Source: Streptomyces sp. NRRL F-6492 (GTDB lineage Bacteria; Actinomycetota; Actinomycetes; Streptomycetales; Streptomycetaceae). Taken from it: DNA of 64,000 nt. Positions 8,076 to 17,564 of this stretch are shown piece by piece. The translations under genes were made by a program, and so were the position numbers. The stretch lies in contig NZ_LGEG01000217.1 of NCBI RefSeq assembly GCF_001280125.1, positions 1 through 64,000 of the forward strand. The letters are read 5' to 3'. Position 1 is the stretch's first letter, and each line of letters begins with the position of its first letter. A model generated the notes under the pieces. That model saw only the letters and a program-made list of their open reading frames with translations, made no database searches and was not told the DNA's origin.

Positions 8076-10193
8076 TTATCTGCCTGGAGTGTCGGAGTCC
8101 GGCCAGAGGGCCGCGACGCGTTCCTCCATGGAGGAGATGAGGATCCGTTCCGGACGGCCTGCGAAGAGGTAGAAGAGTGATTCCGGAACGTAGCCCGGGC
8201 GGCGGAACCAGTTGCGGACCCGTTCGCCGCGTCCCTGATCATCTGCGATCTCGCCGAGGACTTGTTCTGTGTCCTGGTAGATGTGGGCACCGCGCAGCCG
8301 CCCGGCCGATCTGCTGATCATGAATTCCTGTAGTGGGGCCAGCCCGCCGCCCGGGCCGGGGGTCCGTCCCCAACTGCTGAGCGACGGTGTGGACATGAGG
8401 ATGTCGTTGACGGTGTTAGTGGTCTGGGTGTGATGCCACACCTCCAACAGTGTGGCGTGACGTCCTTGGTTGATGAGGTGGTCGGCGAGATTAGTCAGCA
8501 GGCGGCCGGTCAGCATCATGTTGCGGCGCACGTCCACGGGCACTTGCGTGCCCAGTACGGCCAGTGCGCCCTCGCGCAGCAGGAGATCGGCGATGGAGAC
8601 GGCGCTGGATCCCCGGGGAGCGACGTGACATGCGCTGAGCACGATGACGGGTGGAGTGTGCTGCAGGCCGAGTTCGACGTGCGGCTCGTCGCCGATGACG
8701 ATGGCCGCCGTGTTGGCAACGAGGGTGCCGTGCGCGCTGATGATCAGCAGGTCTGGTGTGTGCTCGCTGACAGCCTCGCGCAGGGCATCCAGGGAGAGCG
8801 TCTGCACCGCGTGGATACTCAGCCCCTTGACGTCTTTCAGGGTGTCCTGAGTGATCCGCCAACCGTCTCGTGAGATTCGGCCCACCGGGTCGCTGGCGGG
8901 GATGCACTCCGCCACCAGGACACGGATGCGGTTCTTCCACTCGACACCGACGGCGACGGCACCGGCCTTCTGTACGGTGCGGGTCAGCGGCAGCAGCGGC
9001 TCGTACGTCAGGGGCAGGCGCGCCGCCAGCGGGGCGGTGTCGCCCGGCAGGGTGGCAAGGCCCAGCGGGAAGTTGGAGAACACCGTGAGCATCGATGCCC
9101 GGCTGATGGCCTCCATCACCGGTTCGGTGAACAAGGGCCTGACGACAGCGTTGAGGCGGCTGAGCAGTTTCTCCACCGAGCGGGGGCGGTCCGCGGCAGA
9201 GTCTCGGAAGTGCTTTTCCAGATCGGCCAGCAGCGTGAACGCGCTGGGGGGAACGGAGGGCATCATCAGTCCCAGGCTGTCGTTGGCGACGGCCCGGTGG
9301 GTCAGCGTGTACTCGATGGCCGCCCGTTCGACTTGGGCATCATCGCGTTCACCGATCTCGGTCGACCAGGTGTCGCCGGCGTCCAGGGCCGCGAGCGGGC
9401 GGACGCGGGCTTTGCGCAGCTGAGGGGGGTAGGCGCCGCGTATGTATGCGGGCGCGACTCCGGGCAGCGCCACTGCAACCGGCAGCCGCAGTCGTGCCTT
9501 CTCCTCAATGACCGTCTGTCCAAAGACCGGTTCGGCTTCTTCGATAGTCAGTCCCTGACGCTCCAGTCGGGCGGTGGCCGCGACGAGCGTGTGCCCCTGC
9601 AGGGTGCGATGAAGCAGCGTACGTGGTTCCTCATCGGCGGGCGCATCGATGTCCCAGCCCATCCGGCGAGCCATGAGACGCCAGGGCAGGTCCAACGCGG
9701 CCAGGTCCAGCCGACGGCTGAGAGCGACCTTCCCCGCCAGCGGAGGGACGTCGGGGTATATTCGCTCCTGGATGGCCTGCCAGTGTTCTTCGAGACTCGC
9801 GTCTCCCAGAGACGAGAAGGAGGCGACGGGGAGCTCGACCCCCAGCGCGACCGCTCCCCGTGCGGTCCGCTCGACGAGCTCGTCCGGGCACAACGCCAGC
9901 ATCGGCCGCCACCACGGTGCCAGAGCCAGGCTGTCGAGCGCGGTGACGGGAACGGGCATCACGTGATGTCCCATCGCCAGCTGCTGCAGCCCCTTCAGCT
10001 TCCATGCTTCAAGGTCGACCAGGTCTCCTCGTGACTGCGGCAGATGCAGGCAGTACCACAACCCGGGCAACGCCCGGGCTACGTCGCGTGCCAGTGCGTG
10101 AGGGATGGCGAATTGATCGGGGTCCTCAAGCGGTGCGTCGATGACCGGCGAGGTTTCTGAGGGAGCCGTGCCGTCCTCCGGGTCGAACACCAC
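8076..10193 (-). CDS. CHAT-domain (caspase-like) protein, 705 aa
   Basis: The C-terminal third is a CHAT peptidase domain. The conserved histidine is H488 in LLIISAHG and the nucleophile cysteine is C522 in VIVLSACH, followed by a SIADLLLREGALAVLGTQ segment typical of the fold. The first 400 residues are helical with no recognised domain and may be a sensor or scaffold. CHAT proteases such as TPR-CHAT (Craspase) act in bacterial immunity by cleaving partner proteins; no obvious partner is adjacent. The start GTG at 10193 has a weak ribosome-binding site, and the upstream in-frame codons also read like protein, so the true start is uncertain. Catalytic residues are intact. Confidence 0.8.
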   Translation of the reverse strand: MVFDPEDGTAPSETSPVIDAPLEDPDQFAIPHALARDVARALPGLWYCLHLPQSRGDLVDLEAWKLKGLQQLAMGHHVMPVPVTALDSLALAPWWRPMLALCPDELVERTARGAVALGVELPVASFSSLGDASLEEHWQAIQERIYPDVPPLAGKVALSRRLDLAALDLPWRLMARRMGWDIDAPADEEPRTLLHRTLQGHTLVAATARLERQGLTIEEAEPVFGQTVIEEKARLRLPVAVALPGVAPAYIRGAYPPQLRKARVRPLAALDAGDTWSTEIGERDDAQVERAAIEYTLTHRAVANDSLGLMMPSVPPSAFTLLADLEKHFRDSAADRPRSVEKLLSRLNAVVRPLFTEPVMEAISRASMLTVFSNFPLGLATLPGDTAPLAARLPLTYEPLLPLTRTVQKAGAVAVGVEWKNRIRVLVAECIPASDPVGRISRDGWRITQDTLKDVKGLSIHAVQTLSLDALREAVSEHTPDLLIISAHGTLVANTAAIVIGDEPHVELGLQHTPPVIVLSACHVAPRGSSAVSIADLLLREGALAVLGTQVPVDVRRNMMLTGRLLTNLADHLINQGRHATLLEVWHHTQTTNTVNDILMSTPSLSSWGRTPGPGGGLAPLQEFMISRSAGRLRGAHIYQDTEQVLGEIADDQGRGERVRNWFRRPGYVPESLFYLFAGRPERILISSMEERVAALWPDSDTPGR

Positions 10194-10442
10194 GAGGTAG
10201 AGCAGATGTCTGTCGGCATCCGGGGGTTAAGGGGCTGGTGTCGTCACTCCTAGAGCCTAGTGCTGTGCAAGGGCTCCCGGGGTTCACCTATCCGCCTGCG
10301 GCATCCTCCAAGGAGGGCACCTCCGGTCGGAGGTCCTCCGTCGATAGCGAGGTAGGTGCCTCCGTCGTCCGCGAGCAGGGTGAAACTGCGGCCCTCAGGT
10401 CGTCCAGCGCCCATGCGGACCCGGCGGCGCGAACATAAGAGG

Positions 10443-11100
10443 CCGTCGTCTTCGCTGCCACCCGCTCTCTGACCGAGGCCGCCCGAGCCGTACAGCGGCA
10501 CGACGAGCGGATCATCTGGGGAGTCGGCATCCATCCCGGACTCGTCCGCAGCCACACCGGCTTCGACCCCGACACCTTCGCCCAGCTGATCGCCCGCACC
10601 CTCTGGTCAGCGAGATCGGGCTCGACGGCAAGAGCCGCGTCCCGATGGACCGCCAAAGGCCACCCTCCGCCGCGTCCTCGACGTCCTCACCCGCACCCCG
10701 CGCATCGCCAACATCCGCAGCTACGCCGCCTGCGGGCAGGTGCTGGAGGAACTGGAACGGGCCCGGCGCCCGGCATGGTCCTCCACTGGTGGCTCGGCGA
10801 CCTGGCTCTGACTACCCGTGCCGTCAGCCTCGGCTGCTACTTCTCTCTTAACGCCTCCGCCGTACGCAAGACCGCGCTGCTGGAGGCCATCCCCCTCGAC
10901 CGTGTCCTGACCGAGACCGACCACCCTTTCGGTGACTGCAGCTCCGGCCGACCGCTGCCCGGCAACGTCGCCCTCGCGGAGCAGGCACTCGCACGCCACC
11001 ACCGGACGACACCCGAGAGCATCCGCCCGATCGTGTGGCGCAACCTGGCCAAGCTTGTACGCGACACCCGTTGCGCAGCTCAGCTGACGCGTCCGGTCTT
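10443..11100 (+). pseudogene. Frameshifted TatD-family hydrolase
   Basis: Pieces of a TatD-like metal-dependent hydrolase appear in order but in different frames. First comes IIWGVGIHPGLV near 10500-10530, then VSEIGLDGK near 10610, then a VLDVLTRTPRIAN / YAACGQVLEELERARRP segment near 10680-10760. The longest piece starts at MVLHWWLGD (10775) and includes ETDHPFGD, which holds the conserved Asp. At least two frame changes separate the pieces and the 5' end is missing. TatD proteins are 3'-5' DNA exonucleases, and one kind (QatD) belongs to the Qat defence system; no qatABC remains here. A terminator-like hairpin follows. Confidence 0.65.
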
Positions 11101-11129
11101 ACCTCGCTTCACTCCCGCCGCAATGACCC

Positions 11130-11160
11130 AACCCGTGCCGCCTCGCGTGACGGGTTTTTT
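11130..11160 (+). terminator. Rho-independent-type terminator
   Basis: Arms AACCCGT (11130-11136) and ACGGGTT (11150-11156) are complementary and are followed by a T run to 11160. It is oriented to end transcription of the TatD pseudogene and lies just beyond the stop of the convergent giant gene at 11171. Confidence 0.6.
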
Positions 11161-11170
11161 CCCGGAAGCC

Positions 11171-14100
11171 TTACACCGGGGGTGGCGTCACCAGCTTAGA
11201 GGCGCGGGGGTCGATGTCCGCTGCATAGCTCAGGGTTGGTAGATCGTGGTTGTCCAGGCCGTTCATTTCAACGGCGACACGGCTGAGGAGGTGAGCGGCA
11301 TGGACGGACTGGCCGTCGGCGATGGCGGCGTAGAACCGAGCGGCGTAGGTGATGGCGTCGACGTCACCGATGGAGGCGGGCATTGCGATGACGAAGGGGA
11401 TGGCGGCGACGAGTTGGGTGATTTGGATTTCAGAGAGGGAGGAGTTGAGCAGCACGATCAGCGGCTTGTCGTCGACGGCCGCGATGGCCCGTGCGAGGGC
11501 ATCGGCGCTGGCGATGGCGTGCCCGTGAAAAAGGTCCGCGCCCTGCTCGTTGGCGCTATGGCTAGAGAGGTGCACGACGTGCGGGCGGAACCGGCTGAGC
11601 GCGTCCAGCAACATGTCGGTGGTCGGAGCCGGGTGGGCTTCGAGCTCGATGAGGTCGCGGTGCGTGGCACTTTGCACGGCCGCACGGATCCTCTGCTGTT
11701 CCCGCGCGATACGCAGGTCGCCGTCCGAGGTGGCCCCCAGCAGCAGCACTCGCAGTTTCTCCGGGTTTGGAGCCCGAAGCTTCTTCGGCGCGCTGCGTAC
11801 CTCTGCCTCGGCTGTCGACAGACGACTCTCCTTCCTGGCCTGACTGGCAGGAGCACGACGCTCGGCCTGCTCCGCCTTGGCGAGCTTTGCGGCCAGGTCC
11901 GCCGCTTCCCTGCCGTACCTGGCGGCCTTTGTACTCCAGATACTTGCATCGCGAGCGGCTTTGTTCGCTTCGGCGTCGTGCCGCTGCGCGCTGTGCAGTC
12001 TGGCCGACTGGATGCCGACGCTGGTCGTCCTGGCCGCGGCCGACCGATCTCTTGTGGCTTTTGCTCGCCGGTCGGCTTCCTTTGTTCGGAATTCGCTGAC
12101 CTTCTTCTCCGCGTCGGCGAGGGCCTGGTGTTTCGTGGCCAGTCGATTCCGGTAGGAGCTGGCCGTTGTGGGGGTGTTCTTGCGTGCAGAACCGGCCGCG
12201 AGCGCTCTTCCCAGTTCCTCGGTGGATCCCTCGTATAGCCAGCCGGCTTCGGGATCCGGTCGAGCACTCGGCTTGAGCGGTACAAACCGGTCCTTCAGGG
12301 CCGGATCCAGCATCTCCGCCATCAGGACGCGCAGGGTGTTGGACACGGCGAAGTGCACGGGTGAGTCGGCGAAAAGCTCCGCCTGGTGCACCTGCTCCCT
12401 GAAGAACGTGTTGCTGGCAAGCCGGACGGCCTGCGACACGGCTTCACCGACAAGACCCCGGCGCGTGTCCGCCACCTCTCCAAAGGAGGCCCCGACCTCG
12501 ATCGTCACATCGTGCTGCGCGGCGACGGCGGTCTGCAGTTCGGCCAACACGCGGCCCATGTCCTGCACGGGCGTCGGGCCGTCGAGCTTCGCCAGCAGAT
12601 CTACTCTCCGATCAGCCACCACTGGTTCCTCGGCGACTACACCGTCGATACCTGCGCGGCGCATGATCGCGGTCAGGGAATCCCTGATGCTATGCGTCAA
12701 CTCCAGTTCCAGGTGGGGAGCGTCTGTGTCGCTCCGACCGCTGACAGCGTGCACTTCGACGGCGAGGCATACGGCATTTGGTGCGGTCGAGGAATCGTCG
12801 GGCGGCCCGCTTCCTATGTCCTCCAGCTCGTACGGCGTCGTCATGTGTGTCGCCAGTGTCCGGCGGAAGCCCTGGTCCTGGAGGAGGAGCGCAGCAGGCA
12901 AGGCCATGAGCTGGGGACGCTGGGGATGCCGTCGGGTGACCATTCCCGCGAAGACGCCGTCGCAGGACACCAGTGCGCCCGGCGACGTCGCCAATGCGCC
13001 TGCTGTGAAGGGCTCTGTGCCTTCGATGATGAGGGTCACGTCAGTAGGCCGTGCCTGCCCGCTCAGCTCAGTTGGTTCGCCCGACCGCCCGAAGCCAGCG
13101 ACGCGTACGGATGACATGAGTCCTTTGGGCAGGCGCCCCCACCTCAATCGGAGCGGCAGGAGCCGCTCCCAGTCATCGCTGTCGAGGATGTTCTCGTCCG
13201 TAAGCATCAGGGCGGCGTCCACCCCCTGCCCCTTCCACATGGTTCGAAAGGTGATCTCCGTGCCGCTCGGGCCTACGACTCGCGGCCGCGACCCCGCGGC
13301 ATCCGCCATGTGGGCGCACGTCAGCACGAGACGGGGGGTCAGCATGATGCCGGCTTCGATGTCTGGGGCTGTGCTGTTCGTCGCTCTCACCATGACGACA
13401 CGCGGGGACTGATCGAACGCCCGTGACTGGTTCATGGTTGGGGGGTCGGACGCCGGGTCGGTGTCCGTAGCCAGATCCGCAACCGGCGCCGCCAGCTGCT
13501 CCGCGGACGGCTGTTCCTCGCCTACCTGGTTGCCGTCTGCCGGGTCAGTGGCGCTGCCGTGGACCTGCTCTCTGAGGCTGTTGGTGACGAGAATCTTGGC
13601 CTTCTCGTCAAGGGTGATCATGAAACCGTCGTTGAGCCGAGTGGAGCCGTGCTCAAGATGGTCGAGCAGCTGGCTGGCCGTCAGATCCGTCATGGCCCGG
13701 AACTGGGAGTCGAGGCGGACCTCCTTGCGGTGGTGCCCGATGAAGTCGAGCACGGTGAGTGCGGGCTTGCCCGGGAAGGGTGGAAGGCCGACACTCAGCT
13801 GCCGCAGGAGCCGAGTGGCACTGGACGGTGGCCGCAGCAGGAGCAGGGTGTCCACCTCAGGAATGTGGACGCCTTCGCTGAGCGCATTGACGCAGAAGAC
13901 GATCTGCAAGCCGCCGCTCCTGAGAGAGGAAAGCGTCTCCTGGCGCGTTGCCAGACGGTCCCTCGCCGTGAGAGCAGCGGCACGAAGGCCGGCGTCATGG
14001 AAGCGCCGAGTCATGAATTCGGCGTGTGCCACGGACTCACAAAAGCCCACGGCCCGCATGACCCTCACGTCGGGAACCGTGTCCCGGACAGCGTGGATGA

Positions 14101-16561
14101 CCAGTCTCGCCCGCGCGTCGTCACCAGTCAGCAGGTCGTTCAGCGAAGCCCGGTCGTACCGTCCCCCCTTCCAGTCCAGCCCTTGAAGGTCGGTGCCGTC
14201 CGCAAAGCCAAAGTAGTGGACGGGAGACAGCACACCAGTCGCCAAGGCGTCCGGAAGACGCATCTCCGCAGCGATACGACCTTCGAAGAACACCTCGTGG
14301 ATGCCGGGGCCGTTCGTTCGTTCGGGAGCCGCTGAGAGGACGAGCAACTCCCTCGGCGCGAAGCGCTCCAGGATGTTGGCGAACGGCCGGGTTCCTATGG
14401 CGTGGGAGTCGATGACGATCACATCGAAGTGATCAGGTCTCAGCTGGTCCATGACTCGGTCGAGGGACTGCCACGTGGCGAACACGTGATGGCCCCGCTC
14501 GAGATTCCCCGCGCCGTACAGGAACTCTCCGAACTGCGGGTTTGAGAGGACGCCTTGGTAGGTCGGGCGTGCCTGGTCCACTGCTTCTACCGAACCCGCG
14601 ACGAAGAGCAGACTCAGGTCTTGCTGGTGCTGCTCGCACAGGTGCTGGTAGTCGAAGGCGGCCATAGTGGTCTTGCCGGTGCCGGGAGGAGCGACGAGGA
14701 GATTACGGTGCCGGTCGTGGAGTTCGCGCTCGGCGTTCAGACGGTCAAGCATGTGGCGCTGGTGGGCACGCAACATGAGCGCCCCGTCGAACTGAGGTTC
14801 GTGCGGCGCGACTTCCACGTCTGGTGCAGGCTCGGGGGGATCGTCCGGCATTGCTGGGGCGGGGGTCTGCTGGGCGTCGTCCTTCTGGCCATCGCCGGAC
14901 CGGGCCGCGAAGCCGGACAGGGCGTCGGGACCGGAGTAGGGCTCGGTGGACTCGACGCCCAGGAGACGCGCTGTTGCCGCAGCCGCTCGGGCGACGGGCC
15001 GCAGCCCGGTGGGCAGCATCTCCTGGCTTGTGGGTGAGTGAAGTGCGGCGACGATTCCGTGCGGGGCCTGAGGGTGAGCCTTGAGGTGGTCGGTGAGGGC
15101 GAAGTGGGCGTCCCAAGCCTGGTCGCGGCTCAGCAGTCCGCGCAGGTGTTCCGCCGCAGCCGGGTGCAACCGGTACACGATGTCTGCCCTCTCGTGCCGT
15201 GTTGCCGTGAGCAGTCCGGCGGTGAGGAACTCTGCGGTGTCGGCCAGGGCGGCGTCGGGGACGATGCGCTCACGGATCACGTCGAGAACGGGGAGGGTGA
15301 ACACGTCGAGTGATGAGGCGGCGATCGCCAGCCGGACGGCGGGGGAGTGCAGGTTGTCCGTGAAGGCCTGGGCCGCGGCCGTGACGCGTGCATCGGTCGT
15401 CGGCGCATCGGGCGAGGCGGCGCTTGGCCGTGGACTGCGGTTTCTGGGGGGCACTCGCCCTGATGCCGGGACGAGGACGACTTCGCAGCCACTGGGGTCG
15501 GTACGCATCACGGCGTGCGCCCAGGCGAGGATCTGGTGGGCATCTATCTGCAGTACGGGCAGCGCCTGCCAGGGCTGCGTCCCTGGGGCGTCATTGCGGA
15601 AGAGGCGGGGACGGCGGTAGGCGAGGAGCCGTCCGGGGGATGCCGGGACCGAGGCGGTTGCGGTGGTCCGGGGCAGGTCGAGGCCGGAGCGTTGCCAGAG
15701 GCGTTTGGGAAGTGGGTTGATCAGGGCCACGGGTGCCGTCCGCCCCCACGTGTGGAGCGTCTGCCACAGCTTGCTTCGACGCCAGGCGGGAGCCGCGCAG
15801 TCGGAGACGACGAGCAGGAGCCGATGGGCGGGCTGGCTGTGGTGGGGATCGGACGGGTCTATGGGCAGAAGCCGGCCGTGCTGGTCGCGCAGTACGGGTT
15901 CGGCCTGCGGTGGATGCTCGAGGTGCCACACGCGGATGCTGCGGAAGGCGGACAGAGTGCGCAGCATCTGGGTGAGGGCGAGTGAGGTCTCGTCCCAGAC
16001 AGCCATGGAGGTGCCGCGATCCACGACCACGACAACCTCCAGCCAGGGCTCTGAGGCAGGCGCGAGCTGGGGGACGAGCACACCGGTACGTGTGTAGTGG
16101 TCGACGGTGGCGTCCAGGTCGAGGCGCTGGTGAACCCGGGATGGCCGAAAGCGGCGCAGCGGGCGCAGGGCACGGCCGATGCCGAGAGCGTTCGGCAGGG
16201 CCGGGGCGCGGCCGATGCTCAAAAGGCTGCCGGGGATCGAGTGGCTGCTGCTGTCGTCCTTCAACCAGATCGAGGCAACCCCTGAAGCGCCTGCGTCCGA
16301 ACCGGGTCCAGGAGCCGGCGGGTCATCGCCGGAGTCATCGGTGTCCGCGTCGGGCTGCAGGGGCGCATCGGCGGGTGGCCCTTCGGCGGCCGAGGGCGGA
16401 CCGGCGGGAATGTCTCCCATCCGGCTGGCGCCGGATCTGGCGGCGGCGAGAACAAGAGCGTCGAGGGCCTCCCGGATGTCCCCCTCCGCACTGGCGTTGA
16501 TGTCGTCCAGGCCGACACGGGCCAGGGCGGCCAGCAGCTGTGCGGCCCGGTTCTCAGCCAC
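11171..16561 (-). CDS. Giant SAV_2336/vWA - helicase - trypsin - cyclase - CHAT-like fusion
   Basis: A 1796-residue protein. Residues 145-535 resemble the SAV_2336 N-terminal family with a vWA-like core (VVVVVDRGTSM at 176-186 as a MIDAS variant). Residues 590-1000 are an SF2 helicase: Walker A PPGTGKTT (625-632) is intact, but motif II reads DSHA, motif III SAAPER, and motif VI has lost its arginines (QLSVGLP, 921-927). Residues 1050-1235 are trypsin-like with H1084 and D1115 but proline (P1194) where the serine nucleophile is expected. Residues 1262-1445 look like a nucleotide-cyclase fold without its metal aspartates; 1468-1590 is coiled coil. Residues 1602-1765 are CHAT-like, with H1668 but SS (1707-1708) where AC is usual. 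The GTG start overlaps the MoxR stop by 8 bp. I infer a signalling scaffold of a VMAP system. Confidence 0.8.
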   Translation of the reverse strand: MAENRAAQLLAALARVGLDDINASAEGDIREALDALVLAAARSGASRMGDIPAGPPSAAEGPPADAPLQPDADTDDSGDDPPAPGPGSDAGASGVASIWLKDDSSSHSIPGSLLSIGRAPALPNALGIGRALRPLRRFRPSRVHQRLDLDATVDHYTRTGVLVPQLAPASEPWLEVVVVVDRGTSMAVWDETSLALTQMLRTLSAFRSIRVWHLEHPPQAEPVLRDQHGRLLPIDPSDPHHSQPAHRLLLVVSDCAAPAWRRSKLWQTLHTWGRTAPVALINPLPKRLWQRSGLDLPRTTATASVPASPGRLLAYRRPRLFRNDAPGTQPWQALPVLQIDAHQILAWAHAVMRTDPSGCEVVLVPASGRVPPRNRSPRPSAASPDAPTTDARVTAAAQAFTDNLHSPAVRLAIAASSLDVFTLPVLDVIRERIVPDAALADTAEFLTAGLLTATRHERADIVYRLHPAAAEHLRGLLSRDQAWDAHFALTDHLKAHPQAPHGIVAALHSPTSQEMLPTGLRPVARAAAATARLLGVESTEPYSGPDALSGFAARSGDGQKDDAQQTPAPAMPDDPPEPAPDVEVAPHEPQFDGALMLRAHQRHMLDRLNAERELHDRHRNLLVAPPGTGKTTMAAFDYQHLCEQHQQDLSLLFVAGSVEAVDQARPTYQGVLSNPQFGEFLYGAGNLERGHHVFATWQSLDRVMDQLRPDHFDVIVIDSHAIGTRPFANILERFAPRELLVLSAAPERTNGPGIHEVFFEGRIAAEMRLPDALATGVLSPVHYFGFADGTDLQGLDWKGGRYDRASLNDLLTGDDARARLVIHAVRDTVPDVRVMRAVGFCESVAHAEFMTRRFHDAGLRAAALTARDRLATRQETLSSLRSGGLQIVFCVNALSEGVHIPEVDTLLLLRPPSSATRLLRQLSVGLPPFPGKPALTVLDFIGHHRKEVRLDSQFRAMTDLTASQLLDHLEHGSTRLNDGFMITLDEKAKILVTNSLREQVHGSATDPADGNQVGEEQPSAEQLAAPVADLATDTDPASDPPTMNQSRAFDQSPRVVMVRATNSTAPDIEAGIMLTPRLVLTCAHMADAAGSRPRVVGPSGTEITFRTMWKGQGVDAALMLTDENILDSDDWERLLPLRLRWGRLPKGLMSSVRVAGFGRSGEPTELSGQARPTDVTLIIEGTEPFTAGALATSPGALVSCDGVFAGMVTRRHPQRPQLMALPAALLLQDQGFRRTLATHMTTPYELEDIGSGPPDDSSTAPNAVCLAVEVHAVSGRSDTDAPHLELELTHSIRDSLTAIMRRAGIDGVVAEEPVVADRRVDLLAKLDGPTPVQDMGRVLAELQTAVAAQHDVTIEVGASFGEVADTRRGLVGEAVSQAVRLASNTFFREQVHQAELFADSPVHFAVSNTLRVLMAEMLDPALKDRFVPLKPSARPDPEAGWLYEGSTEELGRALAAGSARKNTPTTASSYRNRLATKHQALADAEKKVSEFRTKEADRRAKATRDRSAAARTTSVGIQSARLHSAQRHDAEANKAARDASIWSTKAARYGREAADLAAKLAKAEQAERRAPASQARKESRLSTAEAEVRSAPKKLRAPNPEKLRVLLLGATSDGDLRIAREQQRIRAAVQSATHRDLIELEAHPAPTTDMLLDALSRFRPHVVHLSSHSANEQGADLFHGHAIASADALARAIAAVDDKPLIVLLNSSLSEIQITQLVAAIPFVIAMPASIGDVDAITYAARFYAAIADGQSVHAAHLLSRVAVEMNGLDNHDLPTLSYAADIDPRASKLVTPPPV

Positions 16562-17564
16562 GCCCGAGCCCTTGGAAGAGCAACTCCTGCAGCCGTGTTC
16601 GCTGCCCGTCGTCCTGGATGCGGTCGCCGCGCAGGAGGTGGACGGCGCTCAGCAACTGATCGACGGCGAGGTTCTCACCGCGGTTCAGCCGGTCCACGAA
16701 AGCGGTCACCAGAGTGTGGGTGGTGTCTTCTTCGACCTTTTCCAGGTGGGCCTCGACGACATTGGTGAGAGTCGAGACCGTGAGCGCGGGCATGTCGAAG
16801 CGCACACAGCGCCGCAGGAAGGGGGCGGGGAAGCCGCGCTCGCCGTTGCTGGTGAGGACGATGACCGGGAACTCCTCGCACTCCACCAGGCCGTTTTTGA
16901 CGTCATGCCGGATACCGGGGTCGGCGGTGCGGACGGTGACCTGCCTTCTCGAATGCCGGGCCAGTTCGGGAATCTCAAAACGCCCGCGTTCCAGAACGTC
17001 GAGGAGGTCGCTCGGCAGGTCCAGATCGCTCTTGTCGATCTCGTCGATCAGCAGGGCGCGGGGGAGAGGGCCGGGCAGCAGGGCTGTGCCGAGAGGGCCG
17101 AGTTGGACGAAGTCCCCGATGTCGTCGCGTGCGGCACGGCTGGCGAGGCGCGCGGCCCGTCCGCGCTTGGACACGGCGGGACGATCGACGGCGCGGAGGT
17201 TGTAGGCGTGGATGCGGCCCAGGGCGTCGTAGCGGTAGAGCGCGTCGGCGAGGGTGCTGCGGGAGGTGATGTGCCAGCGCAGCACACTCCCGAGCCCGAG
17301 TTCGGCGGCGATCTGCTCGATGACGGAGGACTTCCCGGAGCCGGCCGGCCCGGTCAGCAGCAGAGGCCGGCGCAGATGGAGCGCGGCGTTGACCGCGTCG
17401 ACCAGTTCGGGATCCGCGCGGTAGGTGCTCGCCGGGGACGGTGACTGCACTGCGTCGGCCACGCCTGCCGTGCCCGTCGGCGCGCGCCACGGAGGCGGGG
17501 GAGGAAGCCTCTGAGGCAGCTCAGGAATGCTTCCCGTACCCGTGTAGTACGGCGTCCAGTTCAT
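16554..17564 (-). CDS. MoxR-type AAA+ ATPase
   Basis: A 336-residue protein. ATG 17564 is chosen because GGAG precedes it and it overlaps the upstream stop as ATGA; a longer frame to 17654 has no support. Walker A GPAGSGKSS is at 72-80, Walker B LLIDEID at 171-177, a sensor-1 asparagine in the LTSN motif near 240 and arginine-finger candidates RR at 251-252. About 70 proline-rich residues precede the ATPase. MoxR ATPases pair with vWA proteins as chaperone-like remodelling machines. Here the gene lies between a caspase-VMAP protein and the vWA-bearing giant, the arrangement of predicted VMAP-MoxR-vWA conflict systems. All catalytic motifs look intact, unlike those of its downstream neighbour. 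Confidence 0.85.
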   Translation of the reverse strand: MNWTPYYTGTGSIPELPQRLPPPPPWRAPTGTAGVADAVQSPSPASTYRADPELVDAVNAALHLRRPLLLTGPAGSGKSSVIEQIAAELGLGSVLRWHITSRSTLADALYRYDALGRIHAYNLRAVDRPAVSKRGRAARLASRAARDDIGDFVQLGPLGTALLPGPLPRALLIDEIDKSDLDLPSDLLDVLERGRFEIPELARHSRRQVTVRTADPGIRHDVKNGLVECEEFPVIVLTSNGERGFPAPFLRRCVRFDMPALTVSTLTNVVEAHLEKVEEDTTHTLVTAFVDRLNRGENLAVDQLLSAVHLLRGDRIQDDGQRTRLQELLFQGLGRG

